A model generated the notes under the pieces. That model worked only from the letters and a program-made list of their open reading frames with translations. It searched no databases and had not been told where the DNA came from. DNA of 64,000 nt from Antedon bifida (lineage: Eukaryota > Echinodermata > Crinoidea > Comatulida > Antedonidae): NCBI GenBank assembly GCA_963402885.1, contig OY727095.1:25487001-25551000 (forward strand), given 5' to 3'. Shown one piece after another: positions 9,456 through 20,285 of the stretch (its first letter is position 1; the number at the start of each line of letters is the position of its first letter). Position numbers and translations under genes: made by a program.

Positions 9456-12400
9456 GTAGGTGCCACCCGGAGAGGTAGAAATTCTCATATGACTTTTCTA
9501 GACCAGTTTTTTCTGGGGAATCCAAATATATTGGGTAACCTGATAACTTTCTCGTGAGGGCGCTTTTTTCAAAATGGCCGCCAGTTACAGTAGACTATGA
9601 TATCTTGGCAACCACTGGTCATAGAGAGTTAATTATGGTGTCAAATTGTTCGGAATGTACATGTTCCTATTTGATGTAATAGCACATTTTGTCCGAAAAT
9701 GGCCGGAAATACCTCTATTGACCTTTGATATCATATCTCCGTAACTACTCGACACAGAAAGTTGTAATATCCAGAATATAGATGTTTATATTCAAACTAA
9801 TAGAACATTATCTGTAAAAATGACCGGAAATAACGTTACTGCCCTTTGACCCAAAATGCAAGACATTTCTTCTATCATCTGATCACATTTAGTAATATCT
9901 TGTCAATTAATTCATTTTGTGGTAGGTGCCATTCTCATATTGTTTTTTTAGACCAGTTTTTTATATGGAATCTGAATTTGAGGTAAATAGATCGTACCCC
10001 GAGAATATTTGTGTGAGAGCACTTTTTCCAAAATGGCTGTCAAAATTAAATTCAAAGCATATATAGGTATTAATATTATGCATGGAGAACATTGAGTCTC
10101 TGTATCCTGGAAATCGCAAGCTCATTGAAGATAAGGGATTGTCAGTGCAAGGCCAGAGTAATTATGCATTGCGAACTGCAGTAGACCAACGTGGAGAACA
10201 GACGATTAACAGAGATTCTAAATTTGCAGGTGGTATAAAATCTTTCTCTTCAGACGACAAGTCAATTCTGAAATGGTCACTTAACCGTGCACATCAAGCA
10301 GAAAATACTGCTTATTTACGTACCTACTCCAATAGTGAGCCTGATGGACATGTATAAAAGCAAGTACGACCTTCACGTATCATCTCATCTGAAGACAAGG
10401 TGCAGAAATTGATTCATGTTTTGACAACAGAATATGTCAACCCATTTGACCCCATTTTAAATAGAGATGAATTGTACAATCTTAGTTCTGGAGCGCCAGT
10501 GAACAAAAATATTGCGGACGTAATATTTAAAGTCCTGTCAAATGGCAAGTCAGTCCATGAAAGCTTTGTAAAGGAAAGGCTTGAGTCAACTAAAGTGAAA
10601 TTCCATGACAAGCGCAACAAGCTCACTTTATTTTCGAATAGTGGGAAGAAACTCGAAATCAAGGCAAATGGGAAAGTAAAAGTAATAGAAGCTAATCGGG
10701 ATGTTTTAGGAAAGCTTCTTGCCACCTTAACAAAGCATGGTAGAATAATTGACTTTAAGAAAGCCTTTGAGTATCCACTTACCCCTGTCCCGCTAAGCCT
10801 GGCTAATACAGATGGGACAAGACAAACAACTCAGAAAAGTGTCCTAATGGAAATTTTCATCGAAAAAAGTTCAACAGATGTTATGGATCCTGGTCGAGCA
10901 CTGCCAGCAAAGGCTACTATCATTGCCTATGTTGTTGACTTGATGGCATTAATCAGAACATTTACATTTTATCCTGATACGCACGAGGATCTTGCAGCAA
11001 AGGTTTTCAACAGCATCCCTAAAGGATACAAGCGTGTTGATATTGTTGCCGATGCATACTTGCCAAAAAGCATTAAGTCTGTTGAGAGAAACAGACGCGG
11101 TATTGCACCAAAAGTAATTGTAAGCTCAACAATATCAAAGTTGCCCCATGATTTCAACAATTTCCTTGCCAACGGCGAGAACAAGACCAGATTGATTGAG
11201 CTTATTCGCTGTGTACTAGTGTCAAAGAAAGAAAGCATTCTAACAGATATGAGGAGTGATGTTATTTACTTTTCATCGTACAAAGAATGCATCTACATTA
11301 CTAACAGAGATGTTGTATTGGTTCCGGAGCTTAATAGTAGCCAAGAAGAAGCCGACACGAAAGTCATCCTGCATGCAAAGCATGCTTTAACAAATAACAA
11401 TCAAGGCGTAGCAATAATTCGTTCCCATTCTGGAGACATTGATATTCCAGTCATTGCACTATCTCATTTCATAGATAATGGGCAGAGGGTAATTATTGAT
11501 ACAAACACTGGGAAATACCGAAAGATACTGAAATTGAGCGACATTGATTTAACAAAAGCGCAGAAATCATCCCTTATTGGATTCCATGCTTTCACAGGTA
11601 ACGATTATAACTCCGCTTTCTTTCGGAAAGGAAAACGTACCTGCTGGAAGCTTCTGGAATCAAAAGAAAAATTTGTTGACACATTCTGCAACCTTGGAGT
11701 GTCAGATGTGTCATCAAAAGAGTTGTATGAGGAACTTGAAGAGTATGTTTCACTATTGTATGGAGTGAAGGGGAAAAGTGTAAATCAAGCAAGATATGAT
11801 ATCTTCAACAGAAAGTTTTCCAGACACAACAAGATTACAGATATATCATTACTGCCACCATGTCAGCAGACCCTTGAGTTTCATATACTTAGAGCAAACT
11901 TCATTGCTAAAGAATGGCAATCAGCAGACGTCAATGATTTTATCAACAACAGTACACACAATGGATGGAATGAACAAATGGAGCCTAAATGGATTGAGAC
12001 AGTGATGCCTGCGGATGTCCATGAACTGTTTACACATAATGAATATGAAGACTTTTCAGATTGCAGTGATGTGAGCGATCTTGAAGATTATTACACGACA
12101 TACAGACTGAAACACTAAAGGGAAGCATGTATGTAGTAAAAGAATTAAATTCTTGGCCTTGTTATGGCTTATTTATCTCATATATTCGGATTGCACATGA
12201 AAAACCTGTCCAGAAAATAATATGAGAATGTCAACCTCCAATTGGCACAAAATGAATTAATTGATATTATTAAACATGATCAGATGATATAAGAAATGTC
12301 TTGCATTTTGGGTCAAAGGTCAGTAACGTTATTTCCGGTCATTTTTACAGATAATGTTCTATTAGTTTGAATATAGACATCTATATTCTGGACAGTTTGA

Positions 12401-12545
12401 CACCAATTACAACTTTCTGTGTCGAGTAGTAACGGAGATATGATATCTGTTAGATATTGGGTCAAAGGTCAATAGAGGTATTTCCGGCCTATTGGGGCGG
12501 GTAAATTGTGTTACTTTCAAAATGGCCGCCATGACGCTACTCAAA
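9456..12545 (+). mobile_element. Element with inverted arms around a FEN-like nuclease gene
   Basis: About 9690-9945 and 12235-12495 are inverted copies sharing GACCGGAAATAACGTTACTG, TTTGACCCAAAATGCAAGAC, CTACTCGACACAGAAAG and CTATTGACCTTTGA. They flank one gene (10082-12118). In the left arm, blocks near 9456-9600 and 9920-10045 are direct repeats of each other (GGTAGGTGCC, TAGACCAGTTTTTT). TTTCAAAATGGCCGCC occurs near both outer edges in the same orientation. The exact termini and the target duplication were not found, so the outer limits are approximate. Confidence 0.6.
10082..12118 (+). pseudogene. PIN/FEN-like nuclease gene of the element, one in-frame stop
   Basis: Reading frame of about 678 codons from ATG 10082 to TAA 12116-12118, broken once by TAA at 10355-10357. 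The two parts (91 and 572 codons) are in the same frame. Counting from Met 10400, FEN-family acidic positions appear in order: D180 (VVDLMALIR), D218 (VADAYLPKS...R..R), E317/D319 (SQEEADT), D346/D348 (HSGDIDI) and D402 in TGNDYNSAFFRKGK, the helix-turn-helix signature. This matches the seven metal ligands of 5' nucleases by spacing and motif. The N-terminal half (NPFDPIL, NLSSGAPV, KWSLNRA) is a conserved region of uncharacterised invertebrate proteins. Function is inferred. It is intronless. Confidence 0.6.
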
Positions 12546-12703
12546 ACAACTTTCCAAGATAGAAATATTATTATATATACTATACTATATAATATAATCA
12601 TAGATAAATATAGAGGGTTCTATATATTATAGGCAAATACGATTAAATCATTGTTTTGCCCATACCCGGTATAACCGTGTATACGTATTTCAACGACATC
12701 TGT
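12546..12703. other. AT-rich spacer
   Basis: TATA-type low-complexity sequence between two mobile elements; nothing else seen. Confidence 0.5.
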
Positions 12704-12706
12704 TAA

Positions 12707-14469
12707 AGGCTGGTTTCCTGTCGACGTAAGAAGCAGTTTTTCTAACGTCAGTTACGATTGTTACGTCAATTTTACGTAAGAAACCAACATTTGACAGGAA
12801 ACCGCTTACGACAATATTTTGGTGAAATCGACGTAAACGCAAGAAAAATAGACGATCGACAGGAAACCGGGGTATCGAATCTCCGTCTGATACGTCGATT
12901 TATTGCGAATTTACAGGAAACCGGGATTTTATTGCTTGCGATCACTTGCGTTGCGTTATTAACGATTCTTACGTAAAGTTGACTTGGAGTCAACTTTACG
13001 TAAGCGTAAGAGTCGTAAGCGCAAGATATACAATGGAAAAGGATAGGTCTATTTTTAATAGATACGAAAATACGAATTTCATTAATAAAAGCAGCTTTTT
13101 TACACCACCTCTTTACCAAAAAAGGATAAAAATTACCCCTATATTAAAAACGTACAATAATAAAGTTCTTTCTATCCACACTTTTCTTTATTTTATTGAC
13201 ATATCCTCCTTCCGGTAATTAAGTTCATTAACTATTCTTTTATTAGGAGAAATGATTCGATGTTTTTAAAAAATTTAAACCGACACTATTTGCTCCATCT
13301 GAGTTTTTCTAATCAATGTTTTTGTTGTTTGTGTTGTTATAAAAAGCATGCTATTAGACTCTGATGCAGTAGATGTAATATTAAATACAGAAGGTAAGAT
13401 ATTTAATAACAATTATTAATAATAATAAAGTTATTAAATAATATTGCCATTCAATATCCCTCCACACTTAATAATAAGAAGCATACAGTAACTACTTGTT
13501 AAATAAATTTATTTACAAATACATTCTGCACAATACTATTTTATGGATTAGGCCATTTATATAAATTCTCAAAAATAATAGATGCATACACCATGGCATA
13601 CAGAATATATAATACCGAAAATCAAACCTTTGACTAAATACTAATTACTTACTTATTAACTAAATACTATTTTAAAAAGCAAACACAAACAATTTTACTG
13701 ATTACCCTAAGTGATATAGGCCCTACAGTAACTTTCTTTGCATACACTGTGTCACACAATATATATGATACAGGAAATTAAACCTTTAAATAAATCTAAA
13801 AAGTTGAATACTAAAACTATAAACATATTTTTAAACTCTGAAACTGTGGTACACTGTACTGTAATTTCTCTCTTTCAGATGGGGCTGAATTAAGGACACA
13901 AGTTGATTCAATCTTTCTGGTGTCATTCTTGTATATCTATTTAATAAAGCAAAACAATTACCGGAAGGAGGATATGTCAATAAAATAAAAAAAAGTGTGG
14001 ATAGAAAGAACTTTATTATTGTACGTTTTTAATATAGGGGTAATTTTTATCCTTTTTTGGTAAAGAGGTGGTGTAAAAAAGCTGCTTTTATTAATGAAAT
14101 TCGTATTTTCGTATCTATTAAAAATAGACCTATCCTTTTCCATTGTATATCTTGCGCTTACGACTCTTACGCTTACGTAAAGTTGACTCCAAGTCAACTT
14201 TACGTAAGAATCGTTAATAACGCAACGCAAGTGATCGCAAGCAATAAAATCCCGGTTTCCTGTAAATTCGCGATAAATCGACGTATCAGACGGAGATTCG
14301 ATACCCCGGTTTCCTGTCGATCGTCTATTTTTCTTGCGTTTACGTCGATTTCACCAAAATATTGTCGTAAGCGGTTTCCTGTCAAATGTTGGTTTCTTAC
14401 GTAAAATTGACGTAACAATCGTAACTGACGTTAGAAAAACTGACTCTTACGTCGACAGGAAACCAGCCT
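12707..14469. mobile_element. Harbinger-like giant palindrome with 3-bp TSD
   Basis: TAA at 12704-12706 and 14470-14472 brackets an element with termini AGGCTGGTTTCCTGTCGACG. Two 514-bp arms (12707-13220 and 13956-14469) are near-identical inverted copies around a 735-bp loop. The arms hold repeated ACAGGAAACC words in both orientations, likely transposase-binding sites, and a perfect small palindrome of TTACGTAAAGTTGACT (about 12972-13004). The loop carries, on the minus strand (about 13876-13940), a short TRMTPERLNQLVSLIQPHL segment resembling the N-terminus of Harbinger transposases. A 3-bp TAA duplication fits PIF/Harbinger. The twin open frames in the arms are not genes. Confidence 0.75.
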
Positions 14470-14578
14470 TAATGTTTGTTACGATTGTTGCGTTTGTTAC
14501 GTCTCTTCCGTTAAGTTGAACAAAAATGAACGTCGTTTTGATCGTTCTGAACCGCAGGCTCACGAGCCGATAACGACC

Positions 14579-14721
14579 TGTAGTGTCGTGTTTGGCACAC
14601 CATAGTTAGTTGTGTCGCGTTTGGCACACCATAGGTTGTTGTTGCTAGTAATAAAGCAAAGAATAGTAACTCTCCCAAAAATACGTGTCTTATTCATTCG
14701 TATTTATTGCACAACATTACA
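14579..14721 (+). repeat. 5' LTR
   Basis: 143 bp, TG...CA ends. It contains a direct repeat of GTTTGGCACACCATAG and an AATAAA. It differs from the 3' LTR only at one G/A near its end. Confidence 0.95.
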
Positions 14722-14733
14722 TTGGCGACGACG

Positions 14734-17409
14734 ATGGCGACGTTCACGATACCCGCACCAATGCCTCTAGACATGGATTCAGGCAACATGGCTGAAAGTT
14801 GGCGTCGATTTGCGCAAAGATTTGATAATTTCGAAACAGCGACAGGCGTCAACGCGAAGCCCGAGGCAACACGAGTCGCCACACTCCTGTCGGTAATCGG
14901 ACAGCGAGCCCTGGAAACATACAACACGTTTACGTGGGACGCCGAAACTGACAAAACAAAGATCGGCCCAGTCTTAGCACAGTTCAAGAAATTCTGTGAT
15001 GGGAAGCGCAATATCACGTATGAACGATATATTTTCAACTGCAGGGTTCAAAAAGAAGGTGAGAAATTTGATTCCTTTGTTACCTCGCTGAAAAGTCTAG
15101 CAGAGACATGCGAGTTTGGTACCTTGAAAGATAGCCTCATTCTTGATAGGATTGTAATAGGAATCAATAAGCCAAGCCTTAAACAACGCCTACTGCGTAC
15201 AGAAAATCTAACATTAGACACAGCAATATCCAAAATACGAGCAGAAACGGCAGCAGCCGAACATGCAAACAATCTCAAAGCCTGTATGGAAAGACTGAGA
15301 GATAAAAACCTTACCTTAAATAAAGCTAAGTGCGAATTCTTCAAACGCAGCGTTGAATTCTACGGACACATATTTAGTGATACCGGAGTATCACCAGATC
15401 CTAAAAAGATTGTCTCACTCCAAAAGGCTGCAGCACCGACTTCTAAAGAACAAACGCGATCGCTCCTAGGCATGACACAATACGTTGCTAGATTCATTCC
15501 AAACTATGCTACCATAACAACACCGCTCAGAAAACTCACTCACAAAAACACGCCATGGTTCTGGGGTGAAGAAGAACAGCAGGCATTCGACAAACTAAAG
15601 AAAACGCTAACCAGCTCGCACGTCATGGCCTACTTTGATCCAGAAAAGAAATCAACAGTCATAACTGACGCGAGTCCAAGTGGACTCGGGGCCATACTGA
15701 GCCAAAACGGTCAACCGCTAGCATACGCGAGTCGCGCGCTTACAAGTGTCGAAACTAGGTACTCTCAAATAGAGCGTGAAGCACTAGGAGTCATATGGGG
15801 AATCCAACACTTCCACTTGTACTTATGTGGCAGCGAGTTCGATGTAGTGACCGATCACAAACCGCTTCTTACGCTATTCAATAATCCCGCATCGAAACCA
15901 CCACCACGTATCGAAAGATGGATATTAAAAATCCAAGCCTACGACTACACCCTGAAGTACCAACCAGGCAATACAAATCCGGCTGACTATATGTCAAGAC
16001 ACAGCCTTACAATGAGCAACAAGACGAAACTGGACATCGCAGCAGAAGAACATGTCAATCTTGTAACAAACAACGCAATCCCTAAATCACTTACTCTGGA
16101 ACAAGTTCGACGTGAAACGGCAAATGATGGTCTCATACAAACATGCATTAAGGCCATCACTCGCAACAAATGGCACGAGGCTCTAAAAAATCAAGATGAC
16201 CTCCATTCCGATCTCCAGTGCATGCACAAAGTTCGCAATCAGCTAACATTCGACCAAAAAAACAACATACTCCTACGTGATCACCGCATAGTCATACCCA
16301 AGGCACTTAGAAACACAGTAATAGACATCGCCCATGAAGGACATCAGGGCATAGTAAAGACGAAGCAACTCCTCCGAGAAAAAATATGGTTTCCCGGAAT
16401 AGACCGCATGGTCGAATCAAAAGTAAAACACTGCATACCATGTCAAGCGACGGTGACTGAAAAGAACCACAATGAACCGCTTCAGATGTCGAAACTTCCT
16501 AACGGACCATGGGAGGAAATTAGTATTGACTTTAAAGACCTCCCTACTGGCGAGCATCTTCTAGTGATTCTCGATGACTATAGCAGATTCATCACAGTGG
16601 AAGTTGTTAAATCAACATCAGCAAAGACAGTTATTCCCAAGATAGACACAGTATTCGCTAATTTTGGAATACCCAGTATAATTCGCACCGACAATGGACC
16701 ACCATTCAACAGTCACGAGTTTTCTCAATTCACGAAGTACCTTGGCACTCATCACCGCAAAATAACTCCACTATGGCCGCAAGCAAACGGAGAGGTGGAA
16801 AGAGTAATGCGTAATCTGAAAAAGGTCTACAAAACCGCAGTGGCCGAAGGTGTTAACTATAAACAATCACTCAATCAATACCTCAGAAATTACAGAGCCA
16901 CCCCACACAACACCACAGGCAAACCTCCAGCATCTCTGATTTTTAGACATACCTTCAAAGTAAGACTCCCAGAAATAATCAAACAATCAAGCATCAATCA
17001 GAATGCAGTCAGAGACAAAGATAACGCTCAAAAATCAAAAATGAAGGACTACGCAGAAAGACGAAAGAAACCTCGAAAGAAACAAATCGAAGTTGGTGAC
17101 ATGGTCCTCGTAAAAGAAAGCGGCATACTAACATCAACGAAAACACCATATAAAACTAAACCATACAAGGTAACTAAAACAAACGGAACAATGATTACCG
17201 CAATGCGAGGACGGCACGGGATCACTCGAAACTCATCATTCTTCAAACTTCTCAACAATCATGTCGCAAACACAAATACAGACAGCGAAGACGACTATCT
17301 CACAGATGATGATTCTCCCGGAAAACATCCCATAACAACAAATAATGCAAGGCGCAATCCTCAAAGAGTTCGACAGCCACCAGTTTATCTCAAAGACTAT
17401 GTTCCATAA
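14734..17409 (+). CDS. Gag-RNaseH-integrase polyprotein with deleted PR and RT core
   Basis: 891 residues from ATG 14734 (an earlier in-frame ATG at 14707 lies in the LTR). Residues 1-180 are gag-like (WRRFAQRFDNFE, EKFDSFVTSLK). At about 180-185 the frame passes directly into the RT thumb (MERLRDKNLTLNKAKCEF), so the zinc knuckle, protease and the RT palm with its catalytic aspartates are absent. Then RNase H (TDAS D312, D374), the integrase zinc motif (H534, H537, C567, C570) and the DD35E core (D599, D653, E689) follow, with a basic C-terminus. The frame has stayed open across the deletion, so mobilisation would need RT supplied by another copy. Described as found; not autonomous. Confidence 0.93.
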   Translation: MATFTIPAPMPLDMDSGNMAESWRRFAQRFDNFETATGVNAKPEATRVATLLSVIGQRALETYNTFTWDAETDKTKIGPVLAQFKKFCDGKRNITYERYIFNCRVQKEGEKFDSFVTSLKSLAETCEFGTLKDSLILDRIVIGINKPSLKQRLLRTENLTLDTAISKIRAETAAAEHANNLKACMERLRDKNLTLNKAKCEFFKRSVEFYGHIFSDTGVSPDPKKIVSLQKAAAPTSKEQTRSLLGMTQYVARFIPNYATITTPLRKLTHKNTPWFWGEEEQQAFDKLKKTLTSSHVMAYFDPEKKSTVITDASPSGLGAILSQNGQPLAYASRALTSVETRYSQIEREALGVIWGIQHFHLYLCGSEFDVVTDHKPLLTLFNNPASKPPPRIERWILKIQAYDYTLKYQPGNTNPADYMSRHSLTMSNKTKLDIAAEEHVNLVTNNAIPKSLTLEQVRRETANDGLIQTCIKAITRNKWHEALKNQDDLHSDLQCMHKVRNQLTFDQKNNILLRDHRIVIPKALRNTVIDIAHEGHQGIVKTKQLLREKIWFPGIDRMVESKVKHCIPCQATVTEKNHNEPLQMSKLPNGPWEEISIDFKDLPTGEHLLVILDDYSRFITVEVVKSTSAKTVIPKIDTVFANFGIPSIIRTDNGPPFNSHEFSQFTKYLGTHHRKITPLWPQANGEVERVMRNLKKVYKTAVAEGVNYKQSLNQYLRNYRATPHNTTGKPPASLIFRHTFKVRLPEIIKQSSINQNAVRDKDNAQKSKMKDYAERRKKPRKKQIEVGDMVLVKESGILTSTKTPYKTKPYKVTKTNGTMITAMRGRHGITRNSSFFKLLNNHVANTNTDSEDDYLTDDDSPGKHPITTNNARRNPQRVRQPPVYLKDYVP

Positions 17410-17595
17410 GTTAATCGTAACTCTGATAGTATTAATAATGATCAGCACTGATAATTACAAATCTGAACTCATAATAACATTTCTATAACACCGCAGATTG
17501 TCAATGCTTGGCAACCGAATTGTTTAAAGTTATTGTTTTTAAAGTTATTGTGTTTAAAGTTTATTTTTCTAGTTTTTATGTAAAAGATGGAGGGA

Positions 17596-17738
17596 TGTAG
17601 TGTCGTGTTTGGCACACCATAGTTAGTTGTGTCGCGTTTGGCACACCATAGGTTGTTGTTGCTAGTAATAAAGCAAAGAATAGTAACTCTCCCAAAAATA
17701 CGTGTCTTATTCATTCGTATTTATTACACAACATTACA
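17596..17738 (+). repeat. 3' LTR
   Basis: 143 bp, same as the 5' LTR except for A in place of G in TTATTACACAAC. Followed by the CGACC target duplication. Confidence 0.95.
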
Positions 17739-17743
17739 CGACC

Positions 17744-18889
17744 CTTACGTAAAGTTGACTTTTTTAACTTCAAGCGCTTACGGTCGTCTTATGATCGTTA
17801 CGTAAAGTTGAAATTTTTTTCTTACGCTTCCGTGTTTGCTCGATCGATGGTTGCCCATGTCAGGCAATTGTTTTTCAGGTAGGCAGCCTAGGCTTAGAAA
17901 GGCATACATGCTGTGTGGCATATACTGTACATAGGCCTAGCTACATAAAACATGCCTAGGCCTAGGCCTACATCATAACCACTACTATTTTACTGTAATA
18001 TAGGCAAGAGGCCTGTACTAAAAATGTCCTAGACCGTAGCCTTCTTGTAGGCCTAGCCTAGGCCTACTTTAGTAATACTAGGCCTAGGCTAGCCTACTAC
18101 TAAAAGCCTTTTTTAGGCCTACCTACTATATAGCCTAGGCCCCTAGTACTTAGTAGTAGTAGGCCTCCTATACTAGCCTACAGGCTAGGCCCTACAAGTA
18201 CTAGGCCAATTAAGTGGACCACCATCTGTAGGCCTAGGCTAGCTTTGAAATTAGGCATAAATCTCTCATTTTTTTTAGTGTGACTTTATTTTATATAATA
18301 GGCCAAATTTAAAAAAAAAACATTTTAAAATTTTAATGTATTGGATCTACACACTCTACACAATAATTCCAACTTCTAAACTGCAACAAAAATGATCTAC
18401 AGTGAAACTTCTCTTTTACATGCCCTTTGGTTGGAATGTGTTTAAAAACTAAATCTTTGTAACTAAAAATGTTATCTATACTGTACACATAACTATAACT
18501 AATAACAGTAGTTCAGCTGCTTAACAGGAAAATTCTATAAAATTAAAATTTTTAGTCATTAACAAAAAATTAATTAAAAACAAGTGAAAAACACTTTAAA
18601 TATGTTTAATTATTTTTCTTTGATTTAAAATAATTATTGAAAAGCTTCAACACACTAGTTTTAAAATGTTAAATATTTTTACAGAGCAAATTTTAAACAC
18701 AAAATGAGGCCTATAATGATTCCAAAGTAAATACTGCCCAGTACATAGGAAATATCACACTTATTTATTATTAACATTTTTACATGCGAACAGAAAGTCT
18801 GCTTCTAGTACCACTGAAAATAAAACAAAACATTGATATTAACATTGATAATGTATCAACATTAAAAGTGTATGTGTTGCATTTACAAA
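17744..18889. other. Non-coding; AGGCCTA-dense block then AT-rich
   Basis: 17744-17830 has TTACGTAAAGTTGA words like those in the Harbinger-like arms. 17880-18250 is saturated with AGGCCTA/TAGGCCT palindromic words. 18260-18889 is AT-rich with no gene seen. Confidence 0.5.
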
Positions 18890-20167
18890 TTGTTTTGCTT
18901 TATTAAATAGATATACAAGAATGACACCAGAAAGATTGAATCAACTTGTGTCCTTAATTCAGCCCCATCTGAAAGAGAGAAATTACAGTACAGTGTACCA
19001 CAGTTTCAGAGTTTAAAAATATGTTTATAGTTTTAGTATTCAACTTTTTAGATTTATTTAAAGGTTTAATTTCCTGTATCATATATATTGTGTGACACAG
19101 TGTATGCAAAGAAAGTTACTGTAGGGCCTATATCACTTAAGGTAATCAGTAAAAGTGTTTGTGTTTGCTTTTTAAAAATGTATTTAGTTAATAAGTAAGT
19201 AATTAGTATTTAGTTAAAGGTTTGATTTTCGGTATTGTATATTCTGTATGCCATGGTGTATGCATCTATTATTTTTGAGAATTTATATAAATGGCCTAAT
19301 CCATAAAATAGTATTGTGCAGAATGTATTTGTAAATAAATTTATTTAACAAGTATTTACTGTATGCTTCTTATTATTAAGTGTGGAGGGATATTGAATGG
19401 CAATATTATTTAATAACTTTATTATCATTATTATTACTATTATTATTATTAATTGTTATTAAATATCTTACCTTCTGTATATTTAATATTACATCTACTG
19501 CATCAGAGTCTAATAGCATGCTTCTTATAACAACACAAACAACAAAAACATTGATTAGAAAAACTCAGATGGAGCAAATAGTGCCGGTTTAAATTGTTTA
19601 AAAACATCGAATCATTTCTCCTAATAAAAGAATAGTTAATGAACTTAATTACCGGACTTAGGAGAATATGTCAATAAAATAAAGAAAAGTGTGAATAGAA
19701 AGAACTTTAATATAATTGTACGTTTTTAATATAGGGCTAATTTTTATCCTTTTTTGGTAAAGAGGTGTTGTAAAAAAGCTGCTTTTATTAATGAAATTCG
19801 TATTTTTCGTATCTATTAAAAATAGGCCTATCCTTTTCCATTGTATATCTTGCGCTTACGACTCTTACGCTTACGTAAAGTTGACTCCAAGTCAACTTTA
19901 CGTAAGAATCGTTAATAACGCAACGCAAGTGATCGCAAGCAATAAAATCCCGGTTTCCTGTAAATTCGCGATAAATCGACGTATCAGACGGAGATTCGAT
20001 ACCCCGGTTTCCTGTCGATCGTCTATTTTTCTTGCGTTTACGTCGATTTCACCAAAATATTGTCGTAAGCGGTTTCCTGTCAAATGTTGGTTTCTTACGT
20101 AAAATCGACGTAACAATCGTAACTGACGTTAGAAAAACTGCTTCTTACGTCGACAGGAAACCAGCCT
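18890..20167. mobile_element. Second Harbinger-like copy, one arm missing
   Basis: 18890-19646 is the reverse complement of the loop at 13221-13955, and 19647-20167 matches the right arm of the first copy, ending CGACAGGAAACCAGCCT before TTA. The left arm is absent. On the plus strand at 18917-18990 it holds the same TRMTPERLNQLVSLIQPHL fragment of a Harbinger-type transposase N-terminus. The 103-codon frame in the arm is shared with the other arms and is not a gene. Confidence 0.7.
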
Positions 20168-20200
20168 TTAAGCGTATAAACGCAAATACATTCTGTATGA

Positions 20201-20285
20201 TAAGTCGTACGTATGAGATAAGTCGTACGTACGAGATAATAAGTCGTACGTACAAGATATTAAGTCGTACGTACAAGATAGTGGC
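20201..20285. repeat. Short tandem repeat AAGTCGTACGTACRAGATA
   Basis: Four imperfect ~20-22-bp units immediately after the Harbinger-like copy, each with the self-complementary GTCGTACGTAC core. Confidence 0.75.

Larger units (their letters stand above)
14579..17738 (+). mobile_element. Ty3/Gypsy LTR retrotransposon, internally deleted, young
   Basis: Two 143-bp LTRs (TGTAGTG...CATTACA) differ at one base. Target duplication CGACC at 14574-14578 and 17739-17743. A purine tract (AAAAGATGGAGGGA) precedes the 3' LTR, and TTGGCGACGACG follows the 5' LTR in the primer-binding position. One ORF encodes gag joined to the distal pol region. At 3.16 kb it is much shorter than a full element because nucleocapsid, protease and the RT palm are missing. 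Confidence 0.95.

Noticed and set aside
12772-14404. Matching 115-codon frames on both strands, repeated at 19791-20102
   Set aside because: They are the same inverted-arm DNA of the Harbinger-like element read in each copy; no domain, and identity follows from the DNA.
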